Positions 8,160 through 16,300 of a stretch of DNA of 24,323 nucleotides are shown here, piece after piece. Below the pieces are notes generated by a model. That model ran no database searches and was not told where the DNA came from. It saw only the letters and a list, made by a program, of their open reading frames with translations. Both the position numbers and the translations under genes were made by a program. Every line of letters begins with the position of its first letter. The first letter of the stretch is position 1. Source of the stretch: an uncultured Butyricicoccus sp. (GTDB lineage: Bacteria; Bacillota; Clostridia; Oscillospirales; Butyricicoccaceae); the NCBI GenBank assembly GCA_934532985.1, contig CAKTAV010000020.1:1-24323 (forward strand). Direction: 5' to 3'.

Positions 8160-8188
8160 AGTATACACGGCAAGAGGGAAAGAATCCA
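8160..8188 (-). promoter_or_regulatory. possible ybaK promoter
   Basis: On the minus strand TATACT (8160-8165) with TGGATT (8183-8188) 17 bp upstream. The -10 is good and the -35 weak; it lies 38 bp from the start codon. Confidence 0.4.
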
Positions 8189-8200
8189 GTCGTCGCGGGG

Positions 8201-8223
8201 GGTAAATTTTCTCTGAGAACAGA
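8201..8223 (+). repeat. pilus-island repeat motif, copy C
   Basis: GGTAAA then TTTTCT then CTGAGAACAGA, 23 bp, on the plus strand. It shares the 11-bp core CTGAGAACAGA and the GGTAAA start with copies at 9709-9732 and 11476-11499 (both minus strand). One base shorter between the two blocks than the others. It lies just beyond the terminator of the pilus operon, in inverted orientation to the other two. Confidence 0.6.
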
Positions 8224-8248
8224 TGGGTAAATGGTGCGCACACAAAAA

Positions 8249-8268
8249 ACGACAGGCCTCCCTGTCGT
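8249..8268 (-). terminator. terminator of the pilus operon
   Basis: Perfect 8-bp stem ACGACAGG / CCTGTCGT with a 4-nt loop, followed on the minus strand by TTTTTTG. The stem can be lengthened by the flanking A/T runs. It begins 2 bp after the stop codon of the last sortase gene. Confidence 0.88.
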
Positions 8269-8270
8269 TT

Positions 8271-8861
8271 TTACCACTCTAATTCACTTGTGTTAATCCG
8301 CTTGGAGCGATCCTCCACACAGCGCACGGCGGTGCGTTGGTTGCCGCTATAGGTACAGGTAAACAGGGTCAGATCCCAATCGCCCGTCAGCATGCGGTGT
8401 CCCTCATCGGGGTTCATCTGCTCCACGGTTTTAATGCGATAAGAATGAATCGTGCCATACGCATCGGTAAACTGGACGGAATCACCTGCCTCCAGCGTGT
8501 GGAGTTTGGCAAAATGCCTCACGTAGTTATGCGCCGCAATGACCAGATTCCCGTCATCCACCGAGCCGCGATAACGGCACGGCGCAATCTGAAGCTTATC
8601 AAAATCCCATTTTTTCTGCACCGGCAGATTCAGGCTCAGCTTTGGAATCGACAGATAGCCGAGATATTGCTCGCCGTCCGCCTCCACTGCGCCATCTTCC
8701 CCCTCACCGTCTGCAATCGCCTTCTGCACAATGGGCAGAACGACCTTCGCCGACTGTTCCGCTCTCCACTCTTCCCAGCAGTTGTGCGCAAGCAGGCACA
8801 GCGCTGCGAGAATACAGATACTTCCCAACAGCATACACAGTAGACCCAATCGCTTACTCAT
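8271..8861 (-). CDS. short sortase, third sortase of the pilus island
   Basis: Membrane-anchored cysteine transpeptidase of 196 aa with one N-terminal helix (residues 4-27) and no C-terminal helix, unlike the two class C enzymes upstream. Catalytic residues: His111 in VIAAHNYVRHFAKL, Cys169 in LTLFTCTYSG, and Arg176 (or 180) in NQRTAVRC. The beta-barrel start GYLSIPKLSLNLPV is typical. No class C lid is present. The class cannot be settled by eye; class D-like or a clostridial unclassified group fits the size and TLFTC motif. Its ATG overlaps the stop of the LPRTG pilin gene by 8 nt (ATGAGTAA) with GGAG 8 nt upstream, so translation is coupled and this pilin is its likely substrate. It could attach the finished pilus, via its basal pilin, to the wall. 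Last gene of the operon. Confidence 0.9.
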   Translation of the reverse strand: MSKRLGLLCMLLGSICILAALCLLAHNCWEEWRAEQSAKVVLPIVQKAIADGEGEDGAVEADGEQYLGYLSIPKLSLNLPVQKKWDFDKLQIAPCRYRGSVDDGNLVIAAHNYVRHFAKLHTLEAGDSVQFTDAYGTIHSYRIKTVEQMNPDEGHRMLTGDWDLTLFTCTYSGNQRTAVRCVEDRSKRINTSELEW

Positions 8862-9543
8862 GCTGCTGTCTCCGCTTTATGCGCCAGCCTGCAATCATGA
8901 GCATCAGTCCCACTGCCGCCAGAATCGGAATCGGCCACTTGAGCTGACCTGTACGCGGCAGATGCGGGTTGCCCGGCTTGCCCGGCTTATTGGACGTATT
9001 CGGGGTGGCAGAGGTCTTTGGCTTTGCTGTCACCGCATAGTTCCACTGTGTTCCGTCTGCGTTCTGTCCCGGAACGGATACCAAAAACGGCGTGCTCTGA
9101 TAGGTTTTCTCCCCAATTTTCGTGTCTTTTCCGACCGCCAGATACAGTCCGGTCTTGGCCGGTGTATACGTCGCCTTGCCATTGCTGTCAGTGGTCTTAG
9201 TCGCCGTCGACGAGAGCTTGTTGTCACTCACCCATTTTGCCAGCGTCGCCGCATCGGTTTTCCACTGGCTGGTAGTGTCGTCGTCGCGCAGCGTCACGCC
9301 GCTCTTTTGATACGCCGGAAGCAGCGCAAACTGTCCGTCATCTCCCACCTTTGCCACGCGATACAGAGAAAATACCATCCCCACTACCGCCTTGCTGTCG
9401 TTCTGACAGTCAATGGTCAGTGAGCCGGTGCGGCTGGTATCAATGTGCTCGATGCCCATCGCCCCGCCGCTCAGCAGAAGTACCGCCAGTGCGGCTAGGA
9501 GTATCTTTCTGCCGATCTTCGTTATGTTGTTCCGAAGTTTCAT
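8854..9543 (-). CDS. LPRTG-anchored minor (probably basal) pilin
   Basis: 229 aa. Signal peptide within the first ~30 residues (KILLAALAVLLLSGGAMG). One pilin domain follows, with SLYRVAKVGDDGQFALLPAYQ, a GLYLAVGKDT strand and STPFLVSVPGQNADGTQWNY, which is the N-domain pattern of Gram-positive pilins. The segment that holds the VYPK pilin motif in FimA/SpaA-type shafts reads YAVTAKPK here, a degenerate version whose lysines are candidate linkage residues. A Pro/Asn/Thr/Lys linker leads to the sorting signal LPRTG (residues 195-199, bases 8947-8961), a hydrophobic helix and the tail RIKRRQQHE. Small size, last pilin in the operon and coupling to a separate sortase suggest the base of the pilus. 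Confidence 0.88.
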   Translation of the reverse strand: MKLRNNITKIGRKILLAALAVLLLSGGAMGIEHIDTSRTGSLTIDCQNDSKAVVGMVFSLYRVAKVGDDGQFALLPAYQKSGVTLRDDDTTSQWKTDAATLAKWVSDNKLSSTATKTTDSNGKATYTPAKTGLYLAVGKDTKIGEKTYQSTPFLVSVPGQNADGTQWNYAVTAKPKTSATPNTSNKPGKPGNPHLPRTGQLKWPIPILAAVGLMLMIAGWRIKRRQQHE

Positions 9544-9609
9544 GTGCAGCCCTCTCTTTATGTTCTATGGTAAGATTTTAGGGAAAATACGATGTTGTTG
9601 TACATTTTA

Positions 9610-9680
9610 ATCCCCTCAGTCACCTACGGCGCCAGCTCCCGTTGCATCAAGGGGAGCTGGCGCGAAACGTCTGAAGGGAT
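9610..9680. repeat. REP-like / MITE-like palindrome inside the pilus operon
   Basis: A 71-bp imperfect palindrome: inner perfect 12-bp arms GCGCCAGCTCCC (9629-9640) and GGGAGCTGGCGC (9652-9663) around an 11-nt loop, and outer imperfect arms ATCCCCTCAGTC / GTCTGAAGGGAT. The layout (ATCCCxTCAG..., GCTCCC loop, ...CTGAAGGGAT) resembles dispersed palindromes I know from gut Clostridia genomes. It lies in the transcribed gap between sortase 2 and the LPRTG pilin, where it would fold into a strong RNA hairpin. No target duplication is obvious. Confidence 0.75.
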
Positions 9681-9708
9681 CTGAGCCAACAATATAGTTT
9701 GTTTTCTC

Positions 9709-9732
9709 TCTGTTCTCAGCGTAAATTTTACC
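9709..9732 (-). repeat. pilus-island repeat motif, copy A
   Basis: On the minus strand GGTAAAATTTACG then CTGAGAACAGA (24 bp). The TAA stop codon of the second class C sortase lies inside its GGTAAA part. The left half contains the palindrome GTAAAATTTAC. Same strand as copy B, 21/24 identical to it. Confidence 0.65.
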
Positions 9733-10561
9733 GCTTTCTTCTGCGTTTTTTCACAATCGCAATGACTATTGCAAGTAATACAATCGCTGCCAATGCAATC
9801 AGTAGCTTGGCCTTCCAGCCGAGGCTTGCCAGAATCTGATCCAGCGGTGTGACGTCCTGCTTATTGTCCGGAACCTTCGTCCGATGTCCGCGCACGAGCA
9901 GGCGGTGCGTATTGACGCCATACGGCGTACAGGTCAGCAAGGTAACATAATCCTTGCCCGCCACCGGTTTGAGCGCCGAAATGTCATCCGGTTCGACCAC
10001 AAGAATCTGATCCACCTCATACGCCAGCGTATCACCCAGCACGTGCAGATAAAACAGATCGCCCTTTTGCATCTGGTCAAGGTTCGTAAACAGCAGCGCC
10101 GTAGGCAGGCCACAATGAGCCGACAGCACGCTGTGCGTGCCCTTTCCGCCGACCGGCAGCGAGGTACCCACCAGATGACCCACGCCCTGTTCCAGCGCTT
10201 TCTCACTGGTTCCGTGATAAATTGCCAGACGGACGCTGATTTTCGGGATTTCCAGATAGCCCATCACGCCGTCATTGTTAACGTTCAGAAGCGACCAATA
10301 CGGGTCGTCCTTATCCAGATCCGTGCCGGAAAATGCATCGTATGCCTGCCATTGCAGATGTTTATTATATTTCTTCGCGGCATCACGCCATTTGGAATAA
10401 TCCTCCGGCGTGAGCTGCCGAACGGTTTGTTCATAATCCTCCGCGAGCTGATTCTGTCGATATTGGTTCCACAGATCACTGCCCACGGGATAAAACAGCA
10501 CGCCCAGACCGACGAGAAAGATCAGCGCCGCCAGAATATTGCGTACAATATTTCGCTTCAC
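9728..10561 (-). CDS. class C (pilus-polymerising) sortase 2
   Basis: 277 aa with the class C layout: N-terminal helix (8-28), helical region, sortase barrel and a C-terminal membrane helix (about 251-270) ending KKRRRKR. Lid motif Asp86-Pro87-Tyr88-Trp89 (DPYWS) is present. Catalytic His149 in LSAHCGLP, Cys211 in TLLTCTPYGV and Arg220 in NTHRLLVRGHR. The residue after His149 is Cys150, where the partner enzyme has Arg. The frame has an ATG 34 codons further upstream, but that lies inside the upstream sortase gene; the GTG at 10561 overlaps that gene's stop (GTGA, 4 nt) and gives the family N terminus MKRNIVRNIL, so I choose it. Translation is probably coupled to sortase 1. Confidence 0.92.
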   Translation of the reverse strand: MKRNIVRNILAALIFLVGLGVLFYPVGSDLWNQYRQNQLAEDYEQTVRQLTPEDYSKWRDAAKKYNKHLQWQAYDAFSGTDLDKDDPYWSLLNVNNDGVMGYLEIPKISVRLAIYHGTSEKALEQGVGHLVGTSLPVGGKGTHSVLSAHCGLPTALLFTNLDQMQKGDLFYLHVLGDTLAYEVDQILVVEPDDISALKPVAGKDYVTLLTCTPYGVNTHRLLVRGHRTKVPDNKQDVTPLDQILASLGWKAKLLIALAAIVLLAIVIAIVKKRRRKR

Positions 10562-11433
10562 TTCCGACGCCCCTTTTTCTGCAGATTTCCCGCTGTCTGT
10601 CGGCGATAGCGCCAGTACAACAACAGGGTAAACAACGCCGTTGTCGCAAGGCCGATTGCCGCCCAAAGACCATAGCGCGTGTGCGGCGACTGGAGGCTGT
10701 TGTCTCCTTCATTCTTGCCGTCGTTTTCGTCATACGGCACGCGGTGTCCGCGGACAAGCAGACGCTGGGTATTGACGCCATACGGCGTACAGGTGACCAG
10801 CGTGACCAAATCCTTGCCGGATTCCACGTTCAGATCCTGTGTCTGATCCGGCTGGACAACCTTAATCTGATCCACCTCATATTCCAGCGAACGATCCAAC
10901 ACGTAGATATAAAAATGATCGCCGATTTGCAGCATATCCAAATCGGTAAACAGCGCCGCCGAGGGCAAACCGCGGTGCGCCGAGAGCACACAGTGCGTGC
11001 TCTTGCCGCCGACTGGGAGAGCCGAGCCCTGCAGATGTCCCACGCCCTTTTGCAGCGATTCCTCGCTGGTGGTATGGTAAATTGGCAGATTGACCGAGAT
11101 ACGCGGGATTTTGATATAGCCCATCATGCCATCGTCGCGGAACGCCAGCTGGGACTGATATTCCTTATCCTCTTTCGGCGAGACCTCCGCGAACGCATCC
11201 GGCACCCCCTTGCCCTTCAGGGTTTTGTTATAGGCATCTGCCTTGGCGAGCCACTGTGCCGAATCGTCGTCGCTCATCTGCTGGGTTTGTTCGGTGTAGT
11301 CATCAATCATTTCATGCTGTCGGCGCTGGTTCCACCAGTTGCTGAACAGCGGATACAGCAGCAGGGACAATCCCATCAAGAAAATCAGGGCGACCAGCCC
11401 CATTCGCAGCCAATTCGGTTTGCTTTTCTTCAT
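10558..11433 (-). CDS. class C (pilus-polymerising) sortase 1
   Basis: 291 aa, two membrane helices (about 10-29 and 253-273) around an extracellular catalytic domain. Catalytic His153 in LSAHRGLPS, Cys215 in TLVTCTPYGV, Arg224 in NTQRLLVRGHR. These motifs and the GMMGYIKIPRISVNLPIYH strand are diagnostic for sortases that join pilin LPxTG threonines to a lysine of the next pilin. The region where class C enzymes carry the active-site lid (Asp-Pro-aromatic) reads SPKEDKEYQS and lacks that motif, unlike sortase 2. ATG at 11433 with AAGGAGAG upstream. It follows the backbone pilin gene after a hairpin, the usual place for the shaft polymerase. Confidence 0.93.
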   Translation of the reverse strand: MKKSKPNWLRMGLVALIFLMGLSLLLYPLFSNWWNQRRQHEMIDDYTEQTQQMSDDDSAQWLAKADAYNKTLKGKGVPDAFAEVSPKEDKEYQSQLAFRDDGMMGYIKIPRISVNLPIYHTTSEESLQKGVGHLQGSALPVGGKSTHCVLSAHRGLPSAALFTDLDMLQIGDHFYIYVLDRSLEYEVDQIKVVQPDQTQDLNVESGKDLVTLVTCTPYGVNTQRLLVRGHRVPYDENDGKNEGDNSLQSPHTRYGLWAAIGLATTALFTLLLYWRYRRQTAGNLQKKGRRK

Positions 11434-11475
11434 GGAACTCTCCTTATTGCTGAAAATTTGCGGGCTTTTTCACTG

Positions 11476-11499
11476 TCTGTTCTCAGAGTAAGCTTTACC
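11476..11499 (-). repeat. pilus-island repeat motif, copy B
   Basis: On the minus strand GGTAAAGCTTACT then CTGAGAACAGA (24 bp), in the gap between the backbone pilin hairpin and sortase 1. It matches copy A at all but three positions. Confidence 0.65.
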
Positions 11500-11508
11500 A
11501 CGGAAAGT

Positions 11509-11540
11509 ACAGAAAGAGAGGGGAAGCCCCCCTCTTTCTG
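11509..11540 (-). terminator. hairpin after the backbone pilin gene, possible partial terminator
   Basis: A ~15-bp stem with one mismatch (ACAGAAAGAGAGGGG against CCCCCCTCTTTCTGT), 18 bp after the pilin stop codon. On the minus (coding) strand the stem is followed only by ACTTTCC, a poor U-tract; the good T-run (GTTTTTC) is on the plus-strand side. It is therefore more likely a leaky terminator or an mRNA 3'-end stabiliser that favours pilin over the sortases downstream. Confidence 0.6.
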
Positions 11541-11558
11541 TTTTTCAGTGAAAATTTC

Positions 11559-13268
11559 TTACTTCGTCGCGCGCTTCTTGTGGAAGAAGAACATGTAGGC
11601 TGCCAGACCCATCAGTGCAATACCGCCGATGGTGAACAGCATGGTGCCCATGCCGCCGGTGGTCGGCAGGGACGGGTTGGTGCTGTTCTTCAGGCTGACT
11701 TCCAGCGTATTCAAATGGTCGCCAGTAACATTTCCACCTTCGCCAACAATCAGCGCCTGATCCGAATCATTATTTGCCGTCATCTTAGAGCTAGTCGCGT
11801 CCAGCTTACCGGTGTCCTTGTCGCCTTCCAGCTTAGACGTCAACGTAACCGTAAAGTAGCTATTCGGCTGATAGTAACCGGCCGGGGTCGAAACTTCTCG
11901 AATATAGTATGTGCCTGCATCCAGACCAGAAATTTCGAATTTTGCTTCCATCTCCGTCGTTACATCCGCAGATCCGGCATTGTCCAAATCATCCAGCGGA
12001 CGGTAATATTCCGAACCATTCTTGTCCTTGATAAACTGAATCGGATTCTTCTGATCCTTCGCGTCCTGCTCTGTCTTATAGATCGAGAACATTGCGCCTG
12101 CCAGCGGGCTTTCCGAATTACCCTTAAACTTCTTCAGAATAAAGTTGTAATCATATACTGTCGTCGTGTTCGGGTCAGTCTCCATCTTGGAGTCCGGTGT
12201 TGCCGCATTCGCGTACTCCAGCTTTGCCGAGTTTGTACCAGAGTTGCCGCCGCTGTGAACCGCTTCCTTCTGTACAGTCGCTTCATAATACAGATATACA
12301 ACCGTTTGTACATCCTTATTCTTGACGATTTTGTTATAATCCAGCGCAAACTTCAGATTCTGCGTGCCTGTTTTTCCATTTTCAGAGAGGTTATAACCGC
12401 TGTTCTTTTCAAGAGTAACAGCATCAGCAATCTCCTCCGCTCCATCCGTACCCGGAACAGCGGTATATACCTTTGCCGAGCCGTCAACATACTTCATGTT
12501 GGTCAGGGTATCATTGACCCACAGATTCATCTTGGTAATATCTTTATACGACGGAATCGTAACCGCAACATAGAACGGAACGGTGTTGCCAACCGCTGCG
12601 GTTCCTGTATCCTTCCAAGCCGTACCCTGTGCACCCTTGGTCTTCTTGTCAATGGACGGACCGTTTTCCGACTTCGACTGAATGGTATATACGCCATCCT
12701 TTGCCGTCAACGCAGTCTTGTTATTGCCGCCATATACAATCGTTTGATTACCGTCTACGCGAACAAATACCGACATCGGCTTGTATACTCGGCTATTCGT
12801 ATTCGTCGTAGATACTAACAGCAGATAATATCCCGGATCCAGCTTCAGCTCTGCCTCCGAAGAATGTGCTGTGTCAGTAGTATACACATTCGGCAGATTA
12901 TATGTCTTCTCGCTGCATTTCGCCACAAACTTCTCCAAGATGGTATTCATCTCAGCTGGTTCTTGGTTGCTTAAGTAGCTTGCAATGTCAGCCGGGGTGC
13001 TCTGCTTATACTCCGTTTCCATAAACGATGTAAAATTCTGGTCTACGGTATACGAATTATAGTTCGTATCATTGTACTGCATCAAGCGATATGCCTTGAC
13101 CGTGTCACCGGTGGACAGTCCATTCACTCTTACCGTAACCTTTTCAAAGCTGTGATTGGTCCCGGTCAGCTCGTCATTGGCTTCAACCGCTCCCGCCGAC
13201 AGCGTCGCGCCGACCAACATGAGGGTTGCCAGAAGCAGTGCTCCCAGCCGTTTTGCTAGTTTTCTCAT
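11559..13268 (-). CDS. backbone (major) pilin, LPTTG-anchored, isopeptide-forming
   Basis: 569 aa, the size of SpaA/SpaH/RrgB-type shaft pilins. Signal peptide: basic MRKLAKR then a core ending near LSAGAVEA. A middle domain with TAAVGNTVPFYVAVTIPSYK and LEYANAA fits the fimbrial isopeptide-forming domain. The C-terminal CnaB/SpaA domain starts at NFILKKFKGNSESPLAGAMF and carries the E-box-like ISGLDAGTYYIREV followed by STPAGYY; its Glu should catalyse the intramolecular Lys-Asn bond. Sorting signal LPTTG at residues 534-538 (bases 11655-11669), then a helix and the tail FFHKKRATK. I do not see a canonical YPK(N) pilin motif; a lysine in PSIDKKTKG is one candidate for the shaft linkage. Ribosome site AAAGGATG, spacing about 8-10. 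Followed by a hairpin and two polymerising sortases. Confidence 0.92.
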   Translation of the reverse strand: MRKLAKRLGALLLATLMLVGATLSAGAVEANDELTGTNHSFEKVTVRVNGLSTGDTVKAYRLMQYNDTNYNSYTVDQNFTSFMETEYKQSTPADIASYLSNQEPAEMNTILEKFVAKCSEKTYNLPNVYTTDTAHSSEAELKLDPGYYLLLVSTTNTNSRVYKPMSVFVRVDGNQTIVYGGNNKTALTAKDGVYTIQSKSENGPSIDKKTKGAQGTAWKDTGTAAVGNTVPFYVAVTIPSYKDITKMNLWVNDTLTNMKYVDGSAKVYTAVPGTDGAEEIADAVTLEKNSGYNLSENGKTGTQNLKFALDYNKIVKNKDVQTVVYLYYEATVQKEAVHSGGNSGTNSAKLEYANAATPDSKMETDPNTTTVYDYNFILKKFKGNSESPLAGAMFSIYKTEQDAKDQKNPIQFIKDKNGSEYYRPLDDLDNAGSADVTTEMEAKFEISGLDAGTYYIREVSTPAGYYQPNSYFTVTLTSKLEGDKDTGKLDATSSKMTANNDSDQALIVGEGGNVTGDHLNTLEVSLKNSTNPSLPTTGGMGTMLFTIGGIALMGLAAYMFFFHKKRATK

Positions 13269-13325
13269 TGCTTTTTCATCCTTTCATCGTGAGAAAAATT
13301 GTTATTTTTTATCCTAAAGCGTATC

Positions 13326-13381
13326 GCACCCACAATGTGCCCCGGGTGCAGGAAACCGAATGTTATGTGGGGTCGGTTTCC
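13326..13381 (-). other. two intercistronic hairpins between adhesin and backbone pilin
   Basis: First, GGAAACCGA (13351-13359) pairs with TCGGTTTCC (13373-13381), a 9-bp stem that encloses the adhesin stop codon (13363-13365). Directly after it on the transcript, GCACCC pairs with GGGTGC (13326-13349). Neither is followed by a T-run, so these are not standard terminators. They may mark an mRNA processing or stability boundary before the pilin gene. A weak promoter (TTGTGG, then GATAAA 16 bp on) could also lie just downstream. Confidence 0.45.
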
Positions 13382-16300
13382 TCTTTACGCTTCATCCAAA
13401 AGATAGTGCCGATGCCCAGACACATCAGTGCCGTGCCCAGCAGGGCAAATGGGTAAATGCCCGGGCCGCCCGCCGTCGGCAGATCATAAAGAATCTGATT
13501 TTCTACCGTCAGCATGTAGCTGCTGCCGGCAGACTCCTGCAGATACCACGCCTTCTTTGTGTCCTCACTGGTTGTGGACGCATATTCCAGCTTGCCGTCC
13601 TTCACCACAATGGTGACGGTGTCGCCGCGCTTTTCGTATCCGTTCGGCGCCTCGATTTCCTCGATGCGGTAGGTTCCCGCCTCCAGCTTACCAAGGTCGA
13701 ACGTTCCGTCGTCCTGCCCAACCGCAGCCGTCATATATACCGCGTCATCTCTATACACCCGGAATGTCGCGCCCGTCAAGGTTTTGCCGGAGCTGCTGAC
13801 CTTTTTCAGTGTCAGCGTCACGCACGAGATATTTTCTACGCGCGATACCGGCATATTGGTGTCGTCACCGTTGACGGTGATCGTCGCCTTGCCGGAACGT
13901 ACCGTGACCTTATAGACCGTCTCGTTTAACTCAAAGCCCTTCGGCGCGGAAATTTCCTTGATATAGTACGTTCCCGCCGGTTGGGATTCAAACTCAACCA
14001 GACCGTTCTTGGCAGAGGTCGCCGTGGCAACTTGCTTTGTGCACGCCTCATCGGAATACAGGCCGAATTCCGCGCCCGGCAGATTGGCGCCGGTTTCATC
14101 CACCTTCGCAAAGCTGATGGCGCCCTTGACGATGCTATTGTGCACGCCCAGACGCAGATGGTCGGCGTAGTGTTCCTTACCGTCCCGATCCGTCCATGTC
14201 GCCGCATCGTTATATGCACCAGAATCGCCCTCGCGGTACTGCGCCGCATCATAGGTAACGAAATAATCCGCGTAGCCGTCGCTGTCCGCGCCCGGGTCAT
14301 ACATCGTGTCCCCGATTTTGCTCTCGCGCAGAGAATACTTCGCGATCTCTCCATCCGCAAACAGCGGCAAATCCGACCATCGGTACTGCCAATTATTGCT
14401 TTCCGACAAAACCTGCGTGTACTGGTCGCCCGCGACCTTCGCACCGTTGCACCATAGTTCGACCGTAACCGGCTTTCTCTCGTTCTCCGGCGTATCGCCC
14501 CAGCTCTTCCCGGCCAGTACGGAAATCAGTCGCCGCGAAGCATTTTGAATCGTCAGCTCGGCTGAACCGACGCCGCTGATCCATCCGCCGGTTGGCGCCG
14601 TTCCGGTTGCCTCGGTCACATTCGCCGAGGTGATGTTACCGTTGGCGTCTACCGTGACCTCCGTCGTCTTTGCGCCCATGTAGCCCTTGGGAATGCTCTC
14701 TTCCAGCAGATAGGTTCCCGCCGGAAGCTGAATGTAAAACTTACCGTTCGCGTCCGTCGTGACGGTGTTGTTGTCCACCGCCTCGGTATAGCCGCCGCTG
14801 ACCGCCGAATCACCGGTACCATATTCGCTGGTGCCCGGCTTGCGGTAAATCGTCAGCTCTTCGCCATCCTTGCGTGTAATTTTATACGCAACGTTTTTTA
14901 GACCATGCTTGGTCTCGGCATCAATCTTACTTACCGTCAGCAGCCCTGCACGGACATACTGGTTTTCAAACGCGACCATCTGTTTCGCCGTATCCGGCGC
15001 ATCGGACGCCGACGCCTTCGCGACAATCCGCACCGCGCCCTGATAGGTTTTCCAGCCATCCGTCGCCTCCGCCGAGTTCGTGATGCGGTAGCGGTTCGTA
15101 CTGTGCCAGCCGGACGAATCGTCTAACAGATAATTCTTCTCACTGATATTATACGCTCGATCCTGACGTCCGGTCAGCTTCCATGTGTAGGTATCCGTTG
15201 CCTCGTCATACGACGAATAGCCGGTTTCTCCCGTGGTCTTTTCCTGCCCCAACGGATCCAGACAAAGCGTATAGTCATCGTCCTCTCCGTTCGTGGTCAT
15301 CGAGGAGTGCTCGACACTGATCTTGTAATTCTCTTTGATCTTCGCAATCGCGCCGGCATCGCCGACAAACGTTTTCGTGAAGATGGCGCTGGCTTCCTTT
15401 GCAACCAGAATACCGTCAATATGCCAGCAGTCGGAGTGTTCGTATTTCAATACGTACCAACGGACAGTAAAGTTCGTGGTGGTTAAATCCTCCGTTGCAA
15501 TCGCATTGCCGTCAATGGTAATCGTTGTGCCGGATTCGCGAATCTGACGCAGGACTTCTTCGTCTGTCGGGAAGCTATCCACCGTCATACCCTTAATCGG
15601 CGTGTTTACCATATTGCGCAGCTCTTTATCCACTTCATACGCATTTTGGGAGTTGGTACTTGCCGTAACCTGTGCGTCTCTTGCATCTCCCGACGTACTG
15701 AACGGAATATTTTCGCCGCCATGTGCGCGCGTCGCATAGACCGAGCCTGTAAACAGGTTCTGCGGCTGGGATGTGAATCCGTTGCCCTCGTTATCCTTAA
15801 TTTCGCACGCCATATTAACGAAGAAGTTCACTGAAATCGCACGCCGTCCAGTGGAATCATATGCGTCCCACACCGCCTGTAGGGTCAGAGTGCCATCGAC
15901 AGAATACTTTTCAATCTGTGCTCGCGTCAGCTTGTCTCCCACCTGGAAGATCACATCTTCTGTCTCCGTGCCATCACTGGTATCCGTGTCCTGAACGACC
16001 TTCCAGCCCTTGAAGCAATAAAACAGCTTTCGTTTTTTGTTGCTGTCTGCATTGATTGCAACCTGAAGGGTATCCGAATCCGGTCCAAGCAGAGTATACT
16101 CATCCGTGTTTTCGTTGTCATAATGCGTTCCCTCGCCTTGGATCGTACCATCTTTGGTAATGCTTTGGCGTGTATCGCTAAATTCGCCGACCCGAACCAG
16201 CTGTCCATGTGCGGAAGCACGATAGGCAACCAGATAGCTGTTTTTCTTCAGTGCCTTAAACACCAGACCCTGTGTTGCCGTACCCGGCGAGAACGTTACG

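Noticed and set aside
10562..10666. Upstream ATG start of sortase 2 at 10666
   Set aside because: It lies inside the sortase 1 coding region, has no ribosome site and adds residues unlike any sortase; the GTG overlapping the stop is better.
11580..12818. Long plus-strand frames (for example 412 codons here, 619 codons at 18852-20711) antisense to pilin and FeoB genes
   Set aside because: They are shadows of strongly biased codons in the real genes; their products are low-quality Arg/Gln/Leu-rich sequences without start signals.
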